NCBI GenBank assembly: GCA_900554515.1
Contig: USHN01000013.1
Coordinates: 1 to 28,110 of the forward strand
Length of the DNA: 28,110 nucleotides
Source: an uncultured Acidaminococcus sp.
GTDB taxonomy: Bacteria; Bacillota; Negativicutes; Acidaminococcales; Acidaminococcaceae
Direction: 5' to 3'
Under the pieces are notes generated by a model, which saw nothing but the letters and a program-made list of their open reading frames with translations, was not told the DNA's origin and ran no database searches. Numbering within the stretch: the first letter of the stretch is position 1; the number at the start of each line of letters is the position of its first letter. Shown here piece by piece: positions 8,632 to 16,595 of this stretch. The position numbers and the translations under genes were made by a program.

Positions 8632-8640
8632 TGCTATAAT
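8632..8640 (+). promoter_or_regulatory. Extended -10 promoter of the DUF1858 gene
   Basis: TGCTATAAT (8632-8640) is a perfect extended -10 element 39 bases upstream of the start codon. A perfect TTGACA (8621-8626) is only 8 bases away, too close to act as its -35 box. Initiation is expected near 8646-8648. Confidence 0.7.
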
Positions 8641-8679
8641 TAAAAAAAGTAAAAATAACTGTACTTTAGGAGGATTCAT

Positions 8680-8922
8680 ATGGAAAAAATTACTGCGGAT
8701 TCCAGTATTATTGGAACGGTGCAGATGCACCCTGAAATTATGGGCATTTTCATGCAATACGGACTAGGCTGCGTTGGCTGCATGGCTGCCAGCTTTGAAA
8801 CGATCGGCCAGGGCGCTATGGCCCACGGCATTGACGTGGACAGCCTCTTGGCAGACATCAACGACTGCATCGCCGCTACCGAAGGCGAAGATGCCGAAGA
8901 AGTCCCTGCTGCGCAGGAATAA
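8680..8922 (+). CDS. DUF1858 (hybrid-cluster-protein-associated redox disulfide) domain protein
   Basis: An 80-residue cytoplasmic protein made almost wholly of a DUF1858 domain: an N-terminal ITADSSIIGTV segment, the repeat-like HPEIMGIFMQYGLGCVGC with a CxxC pair (Cys31, Cys34), a conserved SFETIGQGAMAHGID, and a short acidic tail. Related small proteins occur beside hybrid cluster proteins and are thought to be thiol redox factors or metal-centre partners, but no activity is established. A strong AGGAGG site precedes the ATG. It is a single-gene unit, divergent from ispG and closed by a terminator at 8951-8990. No hybrid cluster protein gene is in the window. Confidence 0.88.
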   Translation: MEKITADSSIIGTVQMHPEIMGIFMQYGLGCVGCMAASFETIGQGAMAHGIDVDSLLADINDCIAATEGEDAEEVPAAQE

Positions 8923-8944
8923 GTGATGTAATTCCTTTCCAGTA

Positions 8945-8990
8945 AAAAGAACCCGTTCTCTACTTACTTTTAGAGAGCGGGTTTTTTGTT
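8945..8990. terminator. Bidirectional terminator between the DUF1858 gene and the TRAP operon
   Basis: A 12-bp stem (ACCCGTTCTCTA at 8951-8962 with TAGAGAGCGGGT at 8971-8982, one G-T wobble) is followed by TTTTTT on the plus strand. On the minus strand it is followed by TTCTTTTT. It can end both the DUF1858 transcript and the convergent TRAP transporter operon, whose last stop is at 9045. Confidence 0.85.
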
Positions 8991-9044
8991 TTCTTAGTAA
9001 GCTATCTGCCAGCAGGTAACTTAATTTTTTCAGTATATTTTACA

Positions 9045-10997
9045 TTATTCCCCTACATTTGGCAAAGGTCCGCCGGAATTACGCTTTTGCCACAGGAAAC
9101 CGACGATCAAAATGGCTAACCCTGCCGCATCAGTTACCATACCAGGAATAATTAGGCACAGACCGCCAATGAAGAAAATCACTCTCTGCAGGGGATTCAG
9201 GGGATGCTGGCAAAAACCGATCATGGCCAGGGATAAGCCCCACATCCCTACAATGGCGGTAATCATGGCAACAAGAATGGTTACCGGAGTGGCATTAATC
9301 ATCAGCAGCTGGGGTGCCAGAACAAAGATATAGGGCACCACAAAGGCTGCAATGGCGAGTTTTGCCGCAGTAACACCTGTTTTAATGGGGTCGGACCCGG
9401 CAATCCCGGACCCGGCATAGGCTGCCAGTGCTACTGGCGGGGTCACGTCTGCCACGATACCAAAATAGAAGGCAAACATGTGCGCAGCCAGGACTGGAAC
9501 CTTCATCTGCACCAGTGCCGGAGCAGCAATGGTGGAAGTAATAACGTAGTTTGCAGTCGTGGGAACCCCCATTCCCAAGATCAGGGAGGTGATCATGGTA
9601 AAGAACATGGCCGGAATCATTTTACCCTGTGCCAGATCCAAGAGGGCCGTAGCCAGTTTCAAGCCTACGCCGGTTTTGGTCACAACACCGATGATGATAC
9701 CAGCAGAAGCACAGGCAATCAGTACCCCCAGCACGGCCTGAGAGCCATCTACCAAGCCCTGAACCACTTGCCGGAAGGTGATACGAGTATTCTTCCTGAG
9801 GCAGGCGCAAACGATGGTCAGCCCAATGGCATACAGAGCGGCCCGCATGGGCGTATACCCGGTAACCAGCAGGTACACAATTACTACAAGCGGCAGCGCC
9901 AGATGGCCTTTTTCTTTTAGCAGAGGGCCGAATTTTGGCAATTCTTCCCGAGGCGTGCCTTTTAAGCCGTATTTTTTCGCTTCGTAGTGAACGCTCAGCC
10001 AAATCCCGGTGTAGTACAACAAGGCCGGAATAACAGCCGCCTTGACTACTTCAATATAGGGAACCCCTACAAATTCAGCCATCAAAAAGGCTGCAGCGCC
10101 CATAACAGGAGGCATTAACTGTCCGCCTGTAGAAGCCGCTGCTTCCACGGCACCAGCAAAGGAAGGACGATACCCCAGTTTTTTCATCATAGGAATGGTA
10201 AACGAGCCGGTGCCTGCTACGTTTGCCACGGAAGAGCCGGATACCGTTCCCATAAGTCCGGATGACAATACAGCCACTTTGGCCGGTCCGCCAATGGCCC
10301 AACCGGCGATGGCGTTTGCCACATCAATAAAGAATTTACCAAGTCCGGTACATTCCAGATAGGCGCCAAACAGAATAAACAGATAGATAAAGGTAGAAGA
10401 TACCCCCATGGGCACCCCGAAAATTCCTTCCGTGGTGAAATATAGATGCCCTACCAGTTCATCAAAGCTCACGCCCCGGTGGGCTAATACTCCCGGCATA
10501 TAGGGGCCCAGGAACGCATAGGCCAGAAAGAACAGTGCCACAATCAGCATAGGCCAGCCCACGCAGCGCCGGGTAGCTTCAAAAACCAGCACCACGCCTA
10601 ATACACCGATCACAGTATCTGTCGTGGTATTTAACCCGGAACGGGTGACTAACTCATTGTAATTGACAACAAGATACATTGTCGCAATGACAGATAAAAT
10701 GGCGAAAATCACATCCACCGGATTCATCGTTTTCCGGGACCAAGATTTCCGTGCCGGATACAGCAGGAAAATCAGCACAAGCCCAAAACACAGATGGATT
10801 GTCCGCTGCAGATGGGCGTCCAACACGCCAAAAATAGCCGTATACAGCTGGAAGCAGGCAAACAGGACGCAAATACCAGCAATGATATAATGCCAAGCTC
10901 CAACAGGATCCCGTTTATTCGACTCTTTGTCGAATTTTTTCATGACCTCTTCCGCTGTCATTTCTACTGGCTGTGGTTTCTTTTTTTCGTCCGTCAT
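9045..10997 (-). CDS. TRAP transporter permease, 4TM/12TM fusion (TAXI type)
   Basis: Fused small and large membrane subunits of a tripartite ATP-independent transporter: about 650 residues, the usual length of this family. After a charged cytoplasmic start come some four helices of the DctQ-like part, then the DctM-like part with signature stretches such as GGQLMPPVMGAAAFLMAEF and GMGVPTTANYVITSTIAAPAL, and ADVTPPVALAAYAGSGIAG. Uptake is driven by an ion gradient using the TAXI receptor encoded at 11581-12567. The substrate cannot be read from sequence; TAXI systems are linked to dicarboxylates, glutamate and others. The ATG at 10997 is preferred, since GGAGGG lies 11 bases before it; an in-frame TTG at 11015 has no better site. 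Confidence 0.93.
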   Translation of the reverse strand: MTDEKKKPQPVEMTAEEVMKKFDKESNKRDPVGAWHYIIAGICVLFACFQLYTAIFGVLDAHLQRTIHLCFGLVLIFLLYPARKSWSRKTMNPVDVIFAILSVIATMYLVVNYNELVTRSGLNTTTDTVIGVLGVVLVFEATRRCVGWPMLIVALFFLAYAFLGPYMPGVLAHRGVSFDELVGHLYFTTEGIFGVPMGVSSTFIYLFILFGAYLECTGLGKFFIDVANAIAGWAIGGPAKVAVLSSGLMGTVSGSSVANVAGTGSFTIPMMKKLGYRPSFAGAVEAAASTGGQLMPPVMGAAAFLMAEFVGVPYIEVVKAAVIPALLYYTGIWLSVHYEAKKYGLKGTPREELPKFGPLLKEKGHLALPLVVIVYLLVTGYTPMRAALYAIGLTIVCACLRKNTRITFRQVVQGLVDGSQAVLGVLIACASAGIIIGVVTKTGVGLKLATALLDLAQGKMIPAMFFTMITSLILGMGVPTTANYVITSTIAAPALVQMKVPVLAAHMFAFYFGIVADVTPPVALAAYAGSGIAGSDPIKTGVTAAKLAIAAFVVPYIFVLAPQLLMINATPVTILVAMITAIVGMWGLSLAMIGFCQHPLNPLQRVIFFIGGLCLIIPGMVTDAAGLAILIVGFLWQKRNSGGPLPNVGE

Positions 10998-11024
10998 AAC
11001 ATCACATCCCTCCAATTGGAACGG

Positions 11025-11561
11025 TCAGTATTGCAACCAGAGCTCATAGCGTCTCATAACGGTCACCATAACCCGTGTCCCCTGTCCGTACAGCTCGCAA
11101 AGATCATAGGTATGGTTTTGCATGCGGATTTTAGGCATGGCCTGCACCGCTGTACGAAAATTTACGGAAGCATAGGGACGATTCAAGATCATCTCAAATT
11201 TACCGTCTTTTTTCAGGCTGATAAATTGTCCCTCCGACCCATCGTAGGGAAGGCCAACTCCAAAAGACTGATAAATGGTATGGGTCATAGTCATATCGTG
11301 AGGACCGTTGATGCGAAAATACTCATCGCAGGGCGTTTGCTGCACAGAGTGTTTGTAATGGTATACCCATTCTTCATCAGGCTGAACCGGCAAGAGTATA
11401 CTCTTGCCTCTTTCCGGTAAAATCACAAAAACGAGCCGGCTGCCATACCAGACAACAGCTGCCATCATAAGGATTAATAAAATTAGCAGCATGCTGCCCG
11501 GCTTTTTAAAAAAAGACCGAACCCCACGGGAGGGTGGCGTTCGGTCTGTCAGGTTGGACAT
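11025..11561 (-). CDS. DUF1850 protein of the TRAP-TAXI operon
   Basis: A 178-residue protein with one N-terminal membrane segment (about residues 24-46, LLILLILMMAAVVWYG) and an extracytoplasmic domain. The motif WVYHYKHSVQQTPCDEYFRI is typical of DUF1850, a family found mostly beside TAXI-type TRAP genes. Its biochemical role is unknown; it may help couple receptor and permease. It sits between the receptor gene (stop at 11581) and the permease gene. The start is uncertain: ATG 11561 is chosen, but an in-frame GTG at 11570 is possible and neither has a strong ribosome site, suggesting coupling to the receptor gene. Confidence 0.85.
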   Translation of the reverse strand: MSNLTDRTPPSRGVRSFFKKPGSMLLILLILMMAAVVWYGSRLVFVILPERGKSILLPVQPDEEWVYHYKHSVQQTPCDEYFRINGPHDMTMTHTIYQSFGVGLPYDGSEGQFISLKKDGKFEMILNRPYASVNFRTAVQAMPKIRMQNHTYDLCELYGQGTRVMVTVMRRYELWLQY

Positions 11562-11580
11562 GAGACACACTCACACTTAC

Positions 11581-12567
11581 TTATTTCTCATTAAAGAACT
11601 TTTCAGCACCGGCGTTTAGAGGAATGGACACCCCGTCCTTACCAGTTTCCTTGGTAATGGCTTTGGCCACGTTGTGGGCTGCTTTCATACGGTCCAGATT
11701 GGTATACAGGGCTTTCACTACATCATACCCCAGGTCATCGCCAAATTTATCGGTAACAACCAGCATACATTTTACGGCTACTGCATCAACTGCAGTCCCC
11801 TGCTTGTTATAGGTATTAGCCGGAATGGAAATCTTGGTATAGAACGGATACTTTTTGATCAAAGTATCTGCCACAGCGGGATCTACCGGGAGCAGTACTA
11901 CATTGTGCTGGGTTGCCAGATCCTGAATAGCGGCAGTGGGGAATCCGGCAGTAACAAATGCCACATCCACGTTGCCATCTTTCAAGGCAGAAGCGGCTTC
12001 ACCGAAGGATAAATACTGCACTTTAATATCTTTATAAGTAATCCCCGCCGCTTCCAAAATCTGACGGGCGTTGGCTTCGGTACCGGATCCAGCTGCGCCT
12101 ACGGCAACTCTCTTGCCTTTGATATCAGCCAGTGTCTTCACACCGGTTTTATCCGTGGTAACAATCTGGATCGTTTCCGGATACAGGGTTGCCAAAGCTT
12201 TCAAGTTACCTACTTTTTTATCTTTAAACATTTCTGTGCCATTGACGGCATAGTAAGAAATATCGTTTTGGATAAAGCCAATATCCACTTTGCCTTCTTT
12301 CAGCAAGTTAACGTTAGCTACAGAAGCGCCTGTGGATTGTGCTGATGCATTGGCGCCCTTTACGTTCTTGTTCAGAATATCAGCCAAAGCCCCACCCAGA
12401 GGATAGTACGTACCGGAGGTTCCACCGGTTGCGATATTGATGAATTTCTTGTCTCCACCACCGCTGGCCGCTTTGTTATCACCGCTGCTGCTTCCTCCAC
12501 ACCCGGCGAACAGAGAAACCGCAGTTGCCATGGCCATCACTGCCAATAACAGTTTTTTTGCTTTCAT
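11581..12567 (-). CDS. TAXI-family TRAP transporter solute-binding lipoprotein
   Basis: A 328-residue receptor. A lipoprotein signal ends in the lipobox LFAGC (lipidated Cys23), followed by a Gly/Ser linker, so the protein is likely membrane-anchored in the periplasm. The TAXI hallmark appears as IATGGTSGTYYPLGGALADIL near residue 45. Later family features include GKRVAVGAAGSGTEANARQILE and DVAFVTAGFPTAAIQDLA. It captures the substrate and hands it to the fused permease. The ATG at 12567 has a GGAGGAGAG site. It is the first gene of a three-gene operon behind a near-consensus promoter. Substrate unknown. Confidence 0.93.
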   Translation of the reverse strand: MKAKKLLLAVMAMATAVSLFAGCGGSSSGDNKAASGGGDKKFINIATGGTSGTYYPLGGALADILNKNVKGANASAQSTGASVANVNLLKEGKVDIGFIQNDISYYAVNGTEMFKDKKVGNLKALATLYPETIQIVTTDKTGVKTLADIKGKRVAVGAAGSGTEANARQILEAAGITYKDIKVQYLSFGEAASALKDGNVDVAFVTAGFPTAAIQDLATQHNVVLLPVDPAVADTLIKKYPFYTKISIPANTYNKQGTAVDAVAVKCMLVVTDKFGDDLGYDVVKALYTNLDRMKAAHNVAKAITKETGKDGVSIPLNAGAEKFFNEK

Positions 12568-12593
12568 CGCTCTCTCCTCCGTTTACTAACATG

Positions 12594-12650
12594 GAACAGG
12601 ACTGGATGGTTCACTGATTGTGTAACGCTTTCATGCGTCTTTTCCTGTTC
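12594..12650 (-). promoter_or_regulatory. Structured leader of the TAXI operon
   Basis: An 8-bp perfect inverted repeat (GAACAGGA at 12594-12601, TCCTGTTC at 12643-12650) encloses a smaller hairpin ACGC-TTTCAT-GCGT near 12625-12638. Both fall between the promoter and the start codon of the TAXI receptor gene, so the leader RNA could fold. It matches no riboswitch class I know. Confidence 0.3.
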
Positions 12651-12663
12651 ATTATACAACTAA

Positions 12664-12692
12664 AGTATAACCGTTACTTCATATTTTGTCAA
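12664..12692 (-). promoter_or_regulatory. Sigma-A promoter of the TRAP-TAXI operon
   Basis: On the minus strand TTGACA (12687-12692) and TATACT (12664-12669) are separated by exactly 17 bases. This is a near-consensus housekeeping promoter, about 97 bases upstream of the receptor start codon. A second TATAAT (12651-12656) lies just downstream but lacks a good -35 box. Confidence 0.85.
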
Positions 12693-12812
12693 AAAAGAAA
12701 CATATCACCACAGTGTTACATTTATATCATTTTTAGAAGATATTATTTTTACCAATCCATGCGATAATGCAAGAAATTCTTTGATAATTCATGATTTTAC
12801 AGCATAATAGAT

Positions 12813-12859
12813 AAAAACCGTTACCTGCTTGTCCCAAGTCAAACAGGTAACGTTTTTTT
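12813..12859. terminator. Bidirectional terminator after the lar-transporter-dehydrogenase operon
   Basis: A 9-bp stem (CGTTACCTG at 12819-12827 with CAGGTAACG at 12844-12852) is flanked by A5 on the left and T7 on the right, so both strands have a U-tract. On the minus strand it ends the long operon whose last stop is at 12879. Confidence 0.82.
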
Positions 12860-12878
12860 AGATTGATATGTTCATTTT

Positions 12879-14036
12879 TTATTTACACTCAAGCAGAATT
12901 TGATAAATTTCATCTGCGGTAAGCGCCTTGCAGCATCCATCGGAAATATTGGTAGAATTGGCAACGGCCCTCAGGTCTGTATCCGCAGGAATACCTAACT
13001 CCCTAAAATTGGTTGGGAGTCCAATTTCTTTGATAAACCCAGCCAACGCTTCCACTCCCGCTTTGGCGGTATCCAACTCCGTCTTTTGCGGGGCAACGCC
13101 CATGACACGCTGCGCAAAGCAGGCGAATTTATAAGGCGCATAGGGATACAGATGACGATACAGTACCGGATGGAGGACGGCTAAGCCGGCGCCATGGTTG
13201 CAGTTAGTATAAGCGCCCAGCTGGTGCTCAATCTGATGACACTGAAAATCCCGCAATTTACTGATACGTACCAGCCCGCTTTCTGCCAAAGCCGAATCCC
13301 ATGCCAATTCGCTGCGGGCATCGTAATTGTCCTGGTCTTTCATGAGGATCCGGATATTTTTTACTGTATTGCGCATGAGGCTTTCACTGATTTCATCCGT
13401 CAGGTTATCTTTTTCCGGTTTGCCAAAATACACTTCCATATAGTGACTAAGGGTATCAAACGCCCCGGAAATGACCTGCTGAAACGGGACGGTCAGGGAA
13501 TAGCAGGGATCCAGCATAGCAAAGTCAGCCCTGCCGCCATCCAGTCCTGCTTTTAACATTTTTTCTTCGTGGGTAATAACCGCACGGGCATTCATTTCTG
13601 AGCCAGTCCCGAAAACAGTCACGATGGTCCCCATAGGAACAAACTCCGTTGGTTTCCCTTTTTTCTTCTTTTCAAAGGTCCATAAATCTTCTTCCTGTCT
13701 GGCCTGGGCTGCCACAATCTTGCAGCAGTCGGAAACACTGCCGCCGCCTACGGCCAAAATAAAATCAACGTCGTGTTCCCGGACTAATGCAGCGCCCTCC
13801 TGCACCTTGGCATAGGTAGGATTACTCATAATCCCGGAGAATTCTACTACGGTTTTCCCTGCTTCCTGCAAGATCTTGATAATTTCCTCATAAATCCCGT
13901 TGCGCTTGATACTGCCGCCGCCATACCCCAATAGAACTGTTTTTCCGTAGTGGGATAGCAGCTGTGGCAGATTTTCTTTTACAATCCCCTTTCCAAAATA
14001 GACTTTCGTAGTATTGCTGAACACAAAATTATCCAT
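12879..14036 (-). CDS. Iron-containing alcohol dehydrogenase (butanol dehydrogenase-like)
   Basis: A 385-residue group III alcohol dehydrogenase, closest in look to the NAD(P)H-dependent BdhA/YugJ type that reduces aldehydes such as butyraldehyde. The nucleotide-binding half shows GYGGGSIKRNG and AVGGGSVSDCCK. The metal site is visible as the Asp and His of GAFDTLSHYMEVYF and the two His of QIEHQLGAYTNCNHGAG. All four ligands are present, so it should be active, with Fe or another divalent metal. The true substrate is unknown. ATG 14036 is preferred to 14042 because AGGAGG lies 8 bases before it but only 2 before the other. It starts 18 bases after the cbiO stop, with no terminator between, so it is probably the last gene of the nickel-pincer operon. 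Confidence 0.92.
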   Translation of the reverse strand: MDNFVFSNTTKVYFGKGIVKENLPQLLSHYGKTVLLGYGGGSIKRNGIYEEIIKILQEAGKTVVEFSGIMSNPTYAKVQEGAALVREHDVDFILAVGGGSVSDCCKIVAAQARQEEDLWTFEKKKKGKPTEFVPMGTIVTVFGTGSEMNARAVITHEEKMLKAGLDGGRADFAMLDPCYSLTVPFQQVISGAFDTLSHYMEVYFGKPEKDNLTDEISESLMRNTVKNIRILMKDQDNYDARSELAWDSALAESGLVRISKLRDFQCHQIEHQLGAYTNCNHGAGLAVLHPVLYRHLYPYAPYKFACFAQRVMGVAPQKTELDTAKAGVEALAGFIKEIGLPTNFRELGIPADTDLRAVANSTNISDGCCKALTADEIYQILLECK

Positions 14037-14054
14037 TTGCATGTCCTCCTGACT

Positions 14055-14804
14055 CTATTTTATCCCTTGCAGGCGCAGCGGAAGTTCCAGGTCACAGGCT
14101 TCCAAAAGTTCCTTGTCCCCTAGTATCTGCATTACGGGGCCGTCTGCCCGTATACCCCCATCATGGAGCAGGATCACTCGCTCACAGGTATCCATGATAA
14201 AATCCAGATCGTGGGAAGCAATGATTTCCCCACAGGAAAGCTGTCGCAAAATCTGAATCAAATTGCGCCTGTTTTTGGGGTCCAGTGCATTGGACGGTTC
14301 ATCCAGTAACAATAACTGGGGCTTCGTGACAAGCAGCCCTGCAATGGCTGCCAAACGCTTTTGCCCGCCGCTTAACCGGTAGACCATGGTGTCTTTTTGC
14401 ATTTCTAAATGAAGCTGGGTTAAGACATCCAGTACCCGCTTCTGGATAGTTTCTGCCGAAAGCCCGGATTGCTGCAGTCCTAATCCTACATCTTCTCCTA
14501 CCGTGGGCAAAAATAACTGGCTGTCCGCATCCTGAAAAGCATAGCCAACACGCATGCGAATGGCCTGATAGTTTTTAGGTTCCAAAGACAATTCACATAC
14601 ACGGAGCCTGTCACCGGATACCGGTAAAAGTCCTACCAAAAGTTTAAGCAGCGTGGACTTTCCCACGCCATTGCACCCGATGAGCCCGATCTTTTCGCCC
14701 GGTTCCATGGAAAAAGTGAGATCATGAAAAACAGGCTTATTATTTCCTCCACGGAAAGGAGGCGGATAAGAAAAGGCTAATTGCTTAGCCTCTACAAGGT
14801 TCAT
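14055..14804 (-). CDS. cbiO: Energy-coupling factor ATPase CbiO (nickel/cobalt ECF transporter)
   Basis: A 249-residue ABC ATPase. The Walker A GCNGVGKST is at 43-51, the Q-loop at FQDADSQ, the signature LSGGQKR at 144-150, Walker B LLLLDE at 164-169 and the switch His in ASHDLDF near 198. ECF modules need two ATPase sites; with only one ATPase gene here the protein should act as a homodimer, as in CbiMNQO systems. It powers metal uptake by the CbiM and CbiQ proteins encoded just upstream. In lactobacilli the equivalent genes are larMN and larQO. The AGGAG site precedes ATG 14804, and cbiQ ends 13 bases before it. Confidence 0.93.
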   Translation of the reverse strand: MNLVEAKQLAFSYPPPFRGGNNKPVFHDLTFSMEPGEKIGLIGCNGVGKSTLLKLLVGLLPVSGDRLRVCELSLEPKNYQAIRMRVGYAFQDADSQLFLPTVGEDVGLGLQQSGLSAETIQKRVLDVLTQLHLEMQKDTMVYRLSGGQKRLAAIAGLLVTKPQLLLLDEPSNALDPKNRRNLIQILRQLSCGEIIASHDLDFIMDTCERVILLHDGGIRADGPVMQILGDKELLEACDLELPLRLQGIK

Positions 14805-14817
14805 TTTCCCACACTCC

Positions 14818-15594
14818 TTATCCCCCTAGAAAATGCAGCAGCCCGCCATAAAGTCCCAAAGCGATTACAAGCCCTAGACCCTGACGTTTTTGCTTTTGCG
14901 TCACATGTTTCTGGGATCGTATATCATGAAATCCCCGCAGCTCCATGGCTTCATATACCCGCTCCGCACGATCCAGACTGCGAAGAAACCACAATCCTAA
15001 AAATGAGCCCCAGACTTTTTTAAGGATGCCCTTTTGCTGCGGGACGCGCAAGGCATAGGCTGTACTCATCCGCTCTCCTTCCTGCAATAAAAGAATCAGG
15101 TAGCGATAGAGTAAAAGCAGCGTACCCACAAGGATGCGGGGGATATGCAGCGCCCGTAAGGCTGCACAAATTTCTTCCATGGAAGTCGTAGCAAGCAGTC
15201 CATAAACACCCAGACAGGAAAAAATACCACGAAATAATAGTACACAAAAAATGACGAAAGATCCCGGCAGCATCCACGGCCCTATAAGGACGAACCGATT
15301 CGGTGTCACCAATGCGTTTAAAAGGCCTATGCCTGCCAAAAGCAGGAGCACATGCCGAAGATTTTTCAAGCTGCCTGCCAAAGATACCCGGCCTAAAGGA
15401 TACAGTACGAAAAGAGGTGCGCCCATGCAGAGCGTACCTAAAACCGCATACCGGGAAAAGCTGAGTAATGCAATCAGATAGAGCACAAGTCCAAATACTT
15501 TTGCTACAGGAGGCAAACGGTGCAATAAAGAATCTCCTGCCGCCAGATCATCCAGACGGTGCAGCTGCGTAATCGCATTTTTAAGTTTGCCCAT
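14818..15594 (-). CDS. cbiQ: ECF transporter transmembrane component CbiQ
   Basis: A 258-residue membrane protein of the T-component family, with hydrophobic helices in the first half and a charged cytoplasmic region carrying the family's short Ala-Arg-Gly coupling helices (for example DRAERVYEAMELRGFH). It links the two ATPase subunits to the metal-binding S component. The start at 15594 is chosen because LHRLDDLAAGDSLLHRLPP is the usual CbiQ beginning and the upstream part of the frame overlaps cbiM without similarity. The start is 4 bases from the cbiM stop, with only a weak GGTAG site, so it is probably translationally coupled. Confidence 0.92.
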   Translation of the reverse strand: MGKLKNAITQLHRLDDLAAGDSLLHRLPPVAKVFGLVLYLIALLSFSRYAVLGTLCMGAPLFVLYPLGRVSLAGSLKNLRHVLLLLAGIGLLNALVTPNRFVLIGPWMLPGSFVIFCVLLFRGIFSCLGVYGLLATTSMEEICAALRALHIPRILVGTLLLLYRYLILLLQEGERMSTAYALRVPQQKGILKKVWGSFLGLWFLRSLDRAERVYEAMELRGFHDIRSQKHVTQKQKRQGLGLVIALGLYGGLLHFLGG

Positions 15595-15598
15595 GCCG

Positions 15599-16579
15599 CT
15601 ACCGATTTTGCAGCGCCCGCCCGATACAGCAGGCCAGCGCCATGACCAGCAATATCCCAACAATTCCTGACAGGCTGGTTCCTAACGATTCACCCAGGCC
15701 AGGCACCTGATAATCCGGCAATAGAGATAATTCTTCCTGTAACTGGGAAGCCAGTGTAAAAATGCTGCCGCTGCGCTGTGCTAATTCTGTTTCACCGGTA
15801 ATTCCGGCGATGGACCATTCCAGCCCGTCCGGATCTGCGGAAGCAAACAGGGATACAATCCCTCCTGTGATGAGGGCCGCTATAGCAAGAACAGGCAATA
15901 CCTGGCGGCTTTTTATGGGCTTCCCATAGCCTTTTGGCTGAGACTGCCAGAGCAGTTCCGGCCTGTTTTCATAGATAAATTCTAAAACAGCTGCGGTAAT
16001 CAGCCCTTCCACCAATCCGATGACCAGATGGATGGGCTGCATCAAAAGCAAAAAGGCGCTAAATGGCAGCTCCGTAATGCCGCTGCAGAAAGTTTCAAAA
16101 GAAACAGAAAAAGCCCCCAACTGCAAGGCAAAAATACTTCCTGAGATAGAAACAGCAGCAATTTTTTTGCGGCTAAGACCATTTCGTATTCCATTTTTCC
16201 ACAAGATAGCCCCGCCAAAGAAGCACCCGTAAAAGGCCATATTCCAGATGTTTGCACCCAGTGCCAAAAGTCCTCCGTCTGCAAAAAGCAGACACTGCAA
16301 CGTTAGCACGCAGATCATGGTCAAAAAGCCCGCATAGGGACCTACCACTGCCGACAGCAAAAGGCCTCCACACAAATGGCCGGAAGAACCGGTGGCGGGA
16401 ATGGCAAAATTGATCATTTGGGCAGCAAACACAAAGGCCCCCAATACACCCATTTTGGGCATAAGGCTGGCATCGTTTTCTTTTTTGACTTGTTTCACTG
16501 CATACGCAGCCGCCAAGGCGGAACACAACCCCATTGCGCCCGCCACCTGGGGTGACAGCAGTGCATCGGCCATATGCAT
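15599..16579 (-). CDS. cbiM: ECF nickel/cobalt S component, CbiM/NikMN fusion
   Basis: A 326-residue substrate-binding membrane protein. The N-terminal MHMADALLSP places His2 for metal binding, and SSGHLCGG supplies His68, both matching the known nickel site of NikM. The first 215 or so residues form the CbiM core. The last third holds a membrane helix, PDGLEWS, an extracytoplasmic loop and a final helix, which is the fused NikN-like portion seen in NikMN/LarMN. Nickel is the likely substrate because the gene follows larE, larB and larC, but cobalt cannot be excluded from sequence. A GGGAGG site lies 7 bases before ATG 16579, and larC ends 16 bases upstream. Confidence 0.92.
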   Translation of the reverse strand: MHMADALLSPQVAGAMGLCSALAAAYAVKQVKKENDASLMPKMGVLGAFVFAAQMINFAIPATGSSGHLCGGLLLSAVVGPYAGFLTMICVLTLQCLLFADGGLLALGANIWNMAFYGCFFGGAILWKNGIRNGLSRKKIAAVSISGSIFALQLGAFSVSFETFCSGITELPFSAFLLLMQPIHLVIGLVEGLITAAVLEFIYENRPELLWQSQPKGYGKPIKSRQVLPVLAIAALITGGIVSLFASADPDGLEWSIAGITGETELAQRSGSIFTLASQLQEELSLLPDYQVPGLGESLGTSLSGIVGILLVMALACCIGRALQNR

Positions 16580-16595
16580 AGGAATACCTCCCGTA

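Larger units (their letters stand above)
12568..12878. other. Intergenic region between the TAXI operon and the dehydrogenase
   Basis: About 310 bases with no coding frame I can support. It holds the TAXI leader hairpins, the TAXI promoter and the bidirectional terminator at 12813-12859. Between 12700 and 12810 it is AT-rich and I see nothing further there. Confidence 0.7.
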
